Below are positions 1 to 4,453 of a DNA stretch of 5,618 nt, piece by piece. Each line of letters starts with the position of its first letter. Position 1 is the stretch's first letter. The DNA is from Actinomycetes bacterium (GTDB lineage: Bacteria; Actinomycetota; Acidimicrobiia; Acidimicrobiales; Palsa-688), in NCBI GenBank assembly GCA_021827285.1, contig JAKAWM010000209.1:1-5618 (forward strand), given 5' to 3'. Made by a program: the position numbers and the translations under genes. The notes beneath the pieces were generated by a model. That model saw nothing but the letters and a program-made list of their open reading frames with translations, was not told the origin of the DNA and did no database searches.

Positions 1-1
1 A

Positions 2-103
2 CAGCTCGCCGGCATGAGCCGGGGCGAAGCGTCGGACCTCCTCGATGTGGTCATCGCCGCGGATCGACTGGCCCGGGCCCGGCGAAGGCGGACCGCCGCA
101 TGA
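2..103 (+). CDS. C-terminal end of an unidentified protein (partial)
   Basis: A reading frame enters from the left edge and ends at TGA 101-103, giving 33 residues that start QLAGMSRGEASD and end in a basic tail, ARARRRRTAA. The stretch looks like one amphipathic helix followed by an arginine-rich end, which may bind nucleic acid, but it is too short to assign to a family. Its stop overlaps the ATG of the next frame (ATGA at 100-103), the layout of translationally coupled genes. I prefer this frame over the one continuous with the downstream surface-protein fragment because its composition (Leu/Asp/Val/Ala helix) is protein-like, whereas the other frame here is Arg/Gly/Pro-rich and looks like an out-of-frame translation. 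No function can be given. Confidence 0.5.
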   Translation, partial: QLAGMSRGEASDLLDVVIAADRLARARRRRTAA

Positions 104-1968
104 CCGCCCCCGCCCTCGTCGTGAGCTGGGCCACCGTCGCCTTCCCGCGGGACGGGGCCCAGGGATACTACGTCCAACGGTACCTGCGAGGCAGCGCAAC
201 GTCGGCCCTCGCGTGCGGGACATCGCCTTCGACATTGCTAGCGTCCTCCCAGACCAGCTGCACCGACGGAGGCCTCACCCCAGGTGCCTCGTACCAGTAC
301 CAGGTGACGGCGGTCTACGAGTCCTGGAGCGCGCCGAGCGCAAAGAGCAGCTCCGTGACCGTCCCCGCATCCCAAGTGGCCACCTTCAATGTAGACGCCG
401 CGACCCTGACGCCGACGGCAGGCACCCTCTTCGACGTCGGGCTCTTGGCGCTGGACCAGTACGGGAGCCCCTACGGAACTTACACGGGGCCTCACTGCCT
501 CACCTTCTCCGGCCCGGACGACGCACCGGACGGGACCGCCCCCACCTACCCACCGAAGGGCAATTGCACGACTGGCTCCAGCGTCACCTTCACCGACGGG
601 TCGGCAAGTGTGGGCATAAACCTCGTCGACCCGGAGACAACGGCGCTCCAGGTCACCGATAACCAATCAGGCGTATCGGGCACCTCAGCACCTCTGACCG
701 TTGGCGACCCGGGGAGCGACCCGACCACCACCTCGACCAGTACCACCTCGACCACCACGCTGCCTGTCACCTCGACCACGTCCGGGCGAGCGACCACTTC
801 GACCACACCCAGCCCGGGCACGATGGCCTCGCCCGCGCCGAGGGCAAGGGCTAGGGGCAGCATGACGTCAACTACGACGACCACCGGCACCGCAACGACA
901 AGGGCCCTGACGACCACCTCGACCACGACGGCCTCGCTGTCTCAGACCACGACAACTGCCGGCCCCATGACAACAACCGCTCGGACGACTTCGACCACGA
1001 GCCCGGCTACTACCACCTCGACCACGACCTTGAGCACGCCTGGCTCGCCACCGACGACCTTGGCCACCACGACCTCGGCCCCGCCGCCGGGCACGACCAC
1101 CACCGTCCCCACGACGACCACGAGGTCTCTCCCTCCAGTCACCACACCGCCCAGCGGCCCCGAGCCTGCGTTCTTTTCTGTGGCCCCGGCCACGACGGCC
1201 CCGGCAGCCGGGAGCCCCTTCGAGGTCACGGTCACCGCCCTGGCCGGTGTGGACGCTGTAGACGCCGCTTACACCGGCCCTCAATGCCTGACCTTCGCCG
1301 GTCCCGACGACGCCGTGGACGGAACGGCGCCGTCCTACCCCGCCCAGGGCGAGTGTGCCAGCGGGAGCAGGGTCATGTTCGCCGACGGCTTGGCGACCGT
1401 AAGCGTGACCCTGGTCGCCGCGGAGACGACGACGCTCCTGGTCACCGACAGCTCCTCTGGCATCTCGGGCACCTCAGCCTCGATCAGGGTCGGCGAGCCT
1501 GGGGCAGGGCCCACGGCCGCTACAGCAGCCCCAACGACCACCTCTACAGGGACGACAACGACCACCGCTCTCCAGCCCGCCGTCGCCACCTCCGACGCGG
1601 GGGCGACTGCGACGGGGACCACGACGACCACCTCTCTCACGCCGACGGCTACGACGACCCCGCCCGGCACCACTTCAACCGGGACGATCACTACGACACT
1701 GATCGGGGTGCCTGTCGGAGGGGTCACGCCCGGGTTCTTCTCGTTGGCCCCCGCCAGCTCGGTACCCGAAGCGGGGAGCCCCTTTGAGGTCACTATCACG
1801 GCGCTCGCCGGCGTGGACGCCCTCGACACCGCCTACGTCGGCGCTCACTGCCTGACCTTCACCGGCCCTGGCGGCACCGTGGACGGCAGGGTTCCCGCCT
1901 ACCCAGCCCAGGGCCCGTGCGCAAGTGGCAGCAGCGTGGTGTTCACTGACGGATTGGCCACCGGCTAA
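100..1968 (+). CDS. Fragment of a secreted or surface protein: FN3-like domain plus three two-Cys repeats with Thr-rich linkers
   Basis: The frame encodes 622 residues. Residues about 1-88 resemble a fibronectin type III domain (LVVSWATVAF, GYYVQRY, YQYQVTAVYESWS). Three copies of one beta-rich repeat follow, starting at about residues 96, 358 and 546. Each has AGxxF(D/E)V, then CLTF(S/A/T)GP, then YP(P/A)xGxC and F(T/A)DG; the two Cys per copy could form a disulfide. Linkers at about 205-357 and 470-545 are runs of Thr with Ser and Pro, typical of exposed, possibly O-glycosylated stalks. Proteins of this build normally act outside the cell, yet there is no signal peptide or membrane segment: the ATG falls almost directly in the first FN3 strand. 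The third repeat stops at FTDGLATG, about 30 residues before the point where copies 1 and 2 end. I infer an internal piece of a larger surface protein cut at both ends; it may not be secreted or functional. A weak Shine-Dalgarno-like GGCGGA lies at 87-92. Confidence 0.7.
   Translation: MTAPALVVSWATVAFPRDGAQGYYVQRYLRGSATSALACGTSPSTLLASSQTSCTDGGLTPGASYQYQVTAVYESWSAPSAKSSSVTVPASQVATFNVDAATLTPTAGTLFDVGLLALDQYGSPYGTYTGPHCLTFSGPDDAPDGTAPTYPPKGNCTTGSSVTFTDGSASVGINLVDPETTALQVTDNQSGVSGTSAPLTVGDPGSDPTTTSTSTTSTTTLPVTSTTSGRATTSTTPSPGTMASPAPRARARGSMTSTTTTTGTATTRALTTTSTTTASLSQTTTTAGPMTTTARTTSTTSPATTTSTTTLSTPGSPPTTLATTTSAPPPGTTTTVPTTTTRSLPPVTTPPSGPEPAFFSVAPATTAPAAGSPFEVTVTALAGVDAVDAAYTGPQCLTFAGPDDAVDGTAPSYPAQGECASGSRVMFADGLATVSVTLVAAETTTLLVTDSSSGISGTSASIRVGEPGAGPTAATAAPTTTSTGTTTTTALQPAVATSDAGATATGTTTTTSLTPTATTTPPGTTSTGTITTTLIGVPVGGVTPGFFSLAPASSVPEAGSPFEVTITALAGVDALDTAYVGAHCLTFTGPGGTVDGRVPAYPAQGPCASGSSVVFTDGLATG
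385..714 (+). repeat. Protein-level repeat copy 1 (two-Cys beta repeat)
   Basis: This is the first copy in the surface-protein fragment, residues about 96-205, running from FNVDAATLTPTAG to TVGDPG. It keeps an ALDQYGSPYGTYTG segment that copies 2 and 3 have changed to ALAGVDA-type sequence, so it is the most divergent of the three. Its Cys residues are in HCLTFSGP and KGNCTTGS. Confidence 0.75.
715..1170 (+). repeat. Thr/Ser/Pro-rich linker 1, low-complexity ACC/ACG codon tract
   Basis: The tract is made mostly of ACC, ACG and TCG codons and reads as TTST/TTTT motifs (about 150 residues). This is a flexible extracellular stalk by composition. It is interrupted near 835-864 by a basic segment, PAPRARARGSM, that differs sharply from the rest. 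The opposite strand reads as Val-rich open frames only because of the codon repeats. Confidence 0.7.
1171..1503 (+). repeat. Protein-level repeat copy 2 (two-Cys beta repeat)
   Basis: Residues about 358-468, running from FFSVAPATTAPAAG to IRVGEPG. It aligns end to end with copy 1 and is closer to copy 3 (shared AGSPFEVT, TALAGVDA, YPAQG and CASGS). Its complete C-terminal third (LATVSVTLVAAETTTLLVTD) shows what copy 3 has lost. Confidence 0.75.
1504..1734 (+). repeat. Thr-rich linker 2, low-complexity tract
   Basis: A second ACC/ACG-rich stretch of about 75 residues joins copies 2 and 3, with Ala and Gly mixed in. Like linker 1 it reads as an exposed stalk. Confidence 0.65.
1735..1965 (+). 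repeat. Protein-level repeat copy 3, truncated
   Basis: Residues about 546-622, from FFSLAPASSVPEAG to FTDGLATG. It follows copy 2 closely up to GLAT and then meets TAA at 1966-1968. The missing C-terminal part does not reappear downstream in any frame, so this is a breakpoint rather than a simple frameshift. Confidence 0.7.
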
Positions 1969-2435
1969 TGCCGCCCAGTGAACCCCCGGCGGACGACGAC
2001 GAATTAGTGACCATCGGCACCGCGGCTCGGATGGCAGGCGTGACCGGCGGGACAGTGCGGCGTTGGTGCACAAACGGGTGGTTGCCTTACGAGCGCATCG
2101 GCCCAAAGCGAGACCGGTTCATCCGTAGGCGCGATGTCGTCCTGTTCCTGATCGTGGGCAAGCATAATCCGCCAAAGGTGTGCGAACTTCGCCAGATGGT
2201 CGATGCCTGGGACAAACGGCTCGCCGAGCTGCTCCCATGGAAGCCGGAGGCAGCTGACACGGCCGAGCGGATCTCCGAGCTGCTCGTCGCTCTGCGAGGT
2301 CCGGGCGGAACGGCTTTCCTCGGCGGCCTGATTAGCCGCTTGCTGGAGCTAGTTTCAGAGCTTGAAAGTGCACTTGAGCGACCCGATGATCATAAAGACT
2401 TAGGTAGTGCCGGCCAAGAAGAACATGTCGGCTAG
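1968..2435 (+). CDS. Excisionase/MerR-like helix-turn-helix DNA-binding protein
   Basis: The 155-residue product carries a winged helix-turn-helix of the HTH_17/excisionase type at residues about 14-61: VTIGTAARMAGVTGGTVRRW, then NGWLPYERIGPKRDRFIRRRDV. Known relatives bind DNA as regulators or as recombination directionality factors. The rest (about 62-145) is helical and Leu/Glu-rich and may be a dimerisation segment; no ligand-binding domain is recognisable. The ATG shares its A with the TAA of the preceding fragment and has no good ribosome binding site. A GTG at 2007 (residue 14) is a possible true start, which would place the HTH at the N-terminus. Its 3' end overlaps the convergent integrase remnant by 36 bp. 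Its place beside an integrase suggests a regulator or excisionase of the same element, but that is inference. The last dozen residues may be scrambled by the same junction that cut the integrase. Confidence 0.65.
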   Translation: MPPSEPPADDDELVTIGTAARMAGVTGGTVRRWCTNGWLPYERIGPKRDRFIRRRDVVLFLIVGKHNPPKVCELRQMVDAWDKRLAELLPWKPEAADTAERISELLVALRGPGGTAFLGGLISRLLELVSELESALERPDDHKDLGSAGQEEHVG

Positions 2436-3192
2436 TGCCTTGGGCAACGAGAGCACCCGCCGGCTTGAGGCAAATTTGAGTGGCCCAAGCTGCCGGTCTC
2501 GTCCCAATTGCGAGCTCACGGTCAAGGTCCCTCGCAACAAGTCGAGCGATCTGATCATGACGCCGGCCACCTCTCCCCAGCGCAGTCCGAGGACGGCCCC
2601 CAGCCAGACCATTGCCCGGTAGCGCGGGTCGATCGCAGCGGCGATCGCAGCCACGTCGTCGGGACTTAGAACAGGGCGCTGCAGCGGCGAGAGGCGCGGC
2701 AGGTCGATGCCCCGGCAGGGCGAGCGCGCGAGCCAGTCGGAGGCCACGGCGTAGGCAAACAGCGCCCTGACGACGTCGTACTGCCGGCGAACGGTGCGCG
2801 GAGCCTGGTGTTTCGCCCAGGCGTTGACCAGCTTCTGGACCTCGGGCGGCGTGACTTCCCCGATCCGCGCGGCACCAGGAAAAGGCAGGACGTGGAGCCG
2901 CAGGACGACCTCGTCGCGCGTTACAGTGCTGACCCGCTTCGAAGGGTCGTGCTCGAGCCAGCGCCGGGCCAGCTCAGCGACGGCCATCTGCGTGCCGCCG
3001 GGATCCACCCAAGACCCGCGGTGTATGTCCGTCTCGACGCCGGCCAGCCACGACGAGGGCGTCGGCTTTGGCGACGAAGGTCGTAGGGGCAGCGTGGACC
3101 GCACCGGCGTGCCAGTAGCGGGCTTGGTACCGGCCCGAGGGCAGCTTGCGGACGCCGCCGAAGTGGTTGCGAGAGGCTCTTGGCAGTGCCAA
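2400..3192 (-). pseudogene. Broken tyrosine recombinase (phage-type integrase): frameshifted and C-terminally truncated
   Basis: The 5' part (TTG at 3192, after an in-frame TAG at 3198-3196) encodes an arm-type DNA-binding start: VRKLPSGRYQARYWHAG, then TTFVAKADA. The frame then shifts by one base at a CCC run (GGG at 3057-3059 on the plus strand) and continues as SSWLAGVETDIHRGSWVDP. Removing one C would give a smooth join resembling actinobacterial integrases. A core-binding domain (AVAELARRWL to IDLPRL) and the first half of the catalytic domain follow. The first catalytic Arg is visible (GLRWGE, codon near 2582), as is the beta-hairpin Lys region (GPLKFASSRRVLSLP, near 2477). The frame ends at TAA soon after ADMFFLAGTT. 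The HxxR box and the Tyr nucleophile are absent and are not found downstream, so it cannot catalyse recombination. It points away from the tRNA-Pro 3' end, the usual arrangement for a tRNA-integrated element. Confidence 0.85.
3180..3192. repeat. Perfect inverted repeat at the integrase start codon
   Basis: TTGGCA-G-TGCCAA is a 6-bp palindrome around one base, and the integrase TTG start lies inside it. It shares TTGGCA/TGCCAA with the nearby TGGCACG repeats. It could be a protein-binding site for autoregulation or simply another half-site; there is no direct evidence. Confidence 0.4.
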
Positions 3193-3203
3193 ATGCTAGC
3201 CCT

Positions 3204-3236
3204 GAATTTGGCACGTTATGGCACGAATTTGGCACG
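3204..3236. repeat. Three phased TGGCACG direct repeats, putative integrase arm-type sites
   Basis: TGGCACG occurs at 3209-3215, 3219-3225 and 3230-3236, at steps of 10 and 11 bp, about one helical turn. The outer two are extended to the 12-mer GAATTTGGCACG (3204-3215 and 3225-3236), exactly 21 bp apart. The block lies between the integrase start and the tRNA 3' end, where arm-type sites of tyrosine integrases are expected. Assignment to integrase binding is inferred from position and phasing. Confidence 0.55.
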
Positions 3237-3279
3237 ACGCCCCTCGTACCGAGTCCCGCTCGCCGTCCGTACCCCCATT

Positions 3280-3299
3280 GACCAGCGACTTTACTGGTC
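3280..3299. repeat. Inverted repeat GACCAG/CTGGTC straddling the tRNA-Pro 3' end
   Basis: GACCAG at 3280-3285 and CTGGTC at 3294-3299 can form a 6-bp stem with an 8-nt loop. One arm includes the encoded CCA and discriminator base of the tRNA. It may help 3' end processing, act as a weak terminator, or form part of the recombination core. No T-run follows, so a strong intrinsic terminator is unlikely. Confidence 0.3.
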
Positions 3300-3325
3300 G
3301 GGAAGGGGGGATTTGAACCCCCGGC
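3295..3325. other. Putative attachment site (3' end of tRNA-Pro)
   Basis: Tyrosine integrases of actinobacterial elements commonly recombine within the T-arm to 3' end of a tRNA gene and leave it intact, as here. The integrase remnant and its arm-like repeats lie immediately downstream. I found no second copy of this tRNA segment within the window, so the opposite boundary is either further left or lost. The exact limits of the core are unknown. Confidence 0.45.
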
Positions 3326-3372
3326 CTCAGCGTCCCGAACGCTGCGCGCTAACCAAGCTGCGCTACTTCCCG
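3295..3372 (-). tRNA. tRNA-Pro (anticodon CGG), CCA encoded
   Basis: The 78-nt gene folds as a full cloverleaf. The acceptor stem is CGGGAAG/CTTCCCG with discriminator A and a genomically encoded CCA. The D-arm is GCGC/GCGC around AGCTTGGTTA. The anticodon stem CAGCG/CGCTG holds loop TTCGGGA, giving anticodon CGG for proline CCG codons. The variable loop has 5 nt, and the T-arm is GGGGG/CCCCC with TTCAAAT. No arm is broken. It lies 21 bp after the stop codon of the receiver-domain gene on the same strand, so the two may share a transcript. Its 3' end faces the broken integrase, marking it as the likely insertion target. Confidence 0.95.
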
Positions 3373-3393
3373 GTCACCGCCAATCGTACTGCA

Positions 3394-3798
3394 CTAGGCG
3401 ACGGGCGAGAACGTCCGGTCGTAGTACCGCTCCCCCGCCAGCACGGCCTGGACGGCGTCGCGGGTGCGCAGGGGGTCGAGCGGCTTGAGGATCCAGCCCT
3501 CCACTCCGGTACGGCGGGCCAGGAACACGTCGGCACGACGGTCGAGCAGCACAAGCACCGGTGTGGGTTCTAGCCGGCCGGAGCCGACCTCCAACGCGAT
3601 GTCCATGGCCACGGCCAGACCGCCCATTGAACCGATCTGCATGTCCGCGATGACAAGGTCGGCTGGGTGCTCCTGCAAAAAAGGGAGCACGCTGCGCCCT
3701 GAGGGTAGCCAGTGCACCTCAGTACCCGGCTCCTCGATGACGGAACGGACTTCGTCCACAACGAGCGCGGAATCAGTCGTCAAGACCACTTCAGGCAC
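3394..3798 (-). CDS. Single-domain response regulator receiver protein (divergent)
   Basis: The product is one CheY-like receiver domain of about 134 residues with no output domain. Starting from GTG 3798 it begins VPEVVLTTDSALVVDEV. The likely phosphoacceptor is the Asp in DLVIADMQ (residue 52 from this start) and the conserved Lys is in WILKPLDP (residue 105). Two switch features are altered: the usual acidic pair after strand 1 is TTD, and the conserved Thr/Ser after strand 4 (normally VLxLTA) is Leu in PVLVLLD. Phosphorylation may therefore be weak or read differently. The start is uncertain: GTG 3825 in the same frame adds nine residues, but 3798 places strand 1 at the normal distance from the N-terminus. 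Neither has a good ribosome binding site. The gene runs toward tRNA-Pro, 21 bp ahead of it, and is divergent from the STAS gene. No cognate kinase is in the window. Confidence 0.8.
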   Translation of the reverse strand: MPEVVLTTDSALVVDEVRSVIEEPGTEVHWLPSGRSVLPFLQEHPADLVIADMQIGSMGGLAVAMDIALEVGSGRLEPTPVLVLLDRRADVFLARRTGVEGWILKPLDPLRTRDAVQAVLAGERYYDRTFSPVA

Positions 3799-3917
3799 GC
3801 TCCGAGGGTACCTCGCTCGGCCCACTGGGTAACATCATCCCAGCATCCGCTCACTGCAGACCCCGAGCGCGGCGACTAAAACTGAGGCAGGAACGGGGCT
3901 CGGCCGGTCGCTAAAAG

Positions 3918-3946
3918 TAGCCAGAACCCCCGAGCAGGCGTAGAGT
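3918..3946 (+). promoter_or_regulatory. Possible sigma-70-type promoter for the STAS gene
   Basis: TAGCCA (3918-3923, four of six matches to TTGACA) is followed by a 17-bp spacer and TAGAGT (3941-3946, TAnnnT form). Transcription from it would begin near 3953 and leave a leader of about 17 nt carrying the ribosome binding site. The call rests on spacing and a partial consensus only. The divergent receiver gene must have its own promoter in the same roughly 170-bp gap, but I could not pick one out. Confidence 0.35.
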
Positions 3947-3960
3947 GACGACCGTCCCAG

Positions 3961-3967
3961 GGAGGAG
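3961..3967 (+). promoter_or_regulatory. Strong ribosome binding site for the STAS gene
   Basis: GGAGGAG ends two bases before the GTG at 3970, with the GGAGG core four bases away. It is the best Shine-Dalgarno match in the window and fixes the GTG start. Confidence 0.75.
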
Positions 3968-3969
3968 CT

Positions 3970-4356
3970 GTGCTCAATATCGAGCAGGAACACAGGCCTG
4001 AGGGTTACGCCATTTGCCGGCCCATAGGTGAACTGGACGCGTTCACCGTGAGCCAGTTCCGTCAAGCGCTGGCTGAGATGGCCGCCAGCCCCCGCTTGGT
4101 GATCGACATGAGCGGGGTACCGTTCGTGGACTCAGCCGGCTTGGGTGCGTTGATCGGCGGTATACGCCGGTCCAGGGAGTTGGGCGGTGACGTAGTGGTG
4201 GCTTGCAACCGGCCCAGCCTGGTCCGCACCCTGCGCACAACTGGCTTCGACCGGATCGTCACCATGGTCGAGACCGTGGAGGAGGCCGCTGCCAGCTTCG
4301 CCAAGTCCCACCTCACCCACCCGGCTGAGCCGGCCGGCGAAGGTGGTGCGGAATAG
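3970..4356 (+). CDS. STAS-domain protein, anti-sigma-factor antagonist-like
   Basis: The 128-residue product is a single STAS domain of the SpoIIAA/RsbV type. It shows GELDAFTV (residues 20-27), LVIDMSGVPFVDSAGLGAL (about 43-61) and GGDVVVACNRPSLVRTL. Ser55 in DSAGLG matches the residue phosphorylated by anti-sigma-factor kinases in this family; the unphosphorylated form binds the kinase and frees a sigma factor. The key region is intact, so it is probably a working partner-switch component, but no anti-sigma kinase, phosphatase or sigma gene is in the window and its partner is unknown. The C-terminal tail after about residue 112 (HLTHPAEPAGEGGAE) is an unstructured extension beyond the domain. 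The GTG start is supported by a strong ribosome binding site. The 3' end overlaps a 20-bp tandem duplication. It converges with the ArsA-like genes, with 97 bp between stops. Confidence 0.88.
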   Translation: MLNIEQEHRPEGYAICRPIGELDAFTVSQFRQALAEMAASPRLVIDMSGVPFVDSAGLGALIGGIRRSRELGGDVVVACNRPSLVRTLRTTGFDRIVTMVETVEEAAASFAKSHLTHPAEPAGEGGAE

Positions 4357-4371
4357 GCGAAGGTGGTGCGG
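4336..4371. repeat. Tandem 20-bp direct repeat over the STAS stop codon
   Basis: GGCGAAGGTGGTGCGG occurs at 4336-4351 and again, identically, at 4356-4371, a period of 20 bp. The first copy encodes GEGGA of the STAS tail and the TAG stop (4354-4356) lies at the junction. Exact identity suggests a recent slippage duplication. Because the stop precedes the second copy, the protein is not lengthened. Confidence 0.8.
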
Positions 4372-4402
4372 GTTAGCGCTGACCAGCAAGAACGGCTGGC
4401 GG

Positions 4403-4421
4403 CAGCCCCCTTTGGGAGCTG
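4403..4421. terminator. Possible bidirectional hairpin between convergent genes
   Basis: CAGCCCCC, loop TTT, then GGGAGCTG forms an 8-bp stem with one C/A mismatch. It lies in the 97-bp gap between the convergent STAS and ArsA-like genes, where a shared terminator is expected. Neither side has a T-run, so termination would be Rho-dependent or weak. Confidence 0.35.
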
Positions 4422-4453
4422 AAGAGGCCGCTGACGTCCCGGGGCATATTGGG

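Noticed and set aside
715..1170. CRISPR-like or VNTR array in the repetitive stretch
   Set aside because: The repetition is at codon level (Thr/Ser codons in changing order), without fixed repeat and spacer units. It is a low-complexity coding linker.
546..1829. Long minus-strand open frames opposite the surface-protein fragment (Val-rich products)
   Set aside because: They mirror the ACC/ACG/TCG codon tracts on the plus strand, which read as Val-rich sequence in reverse. They lack domains and ribosome binding sites and disappear as real candidates once the plus-strand repeats are recognised.
1968..3192. Toxin-antitoxin or new defence module formed by the HTH and neighbouring frame
   Set aside because: The neighbour is clearly a tyrosine integrase remnant by its core-binding domain and GLRWGE box, so an element regulator/excisionase reading is simpler.
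3280..3299. Strong intrinsic terminator after tRNA-Pro
   Set aside because: The stem is only 6 bp, overlaps the mature tRNA end and has no T-run. It was kept only as an inverted repeat.
2794..3573. Plus-strand 259-codon open frame across the integrase, tRNA and receiver genes
   Set aside because: It runs antisense through a tRNA and two recognisable minus-strand genes. Its product has no family features and is explained by GC-rich shadow coding.
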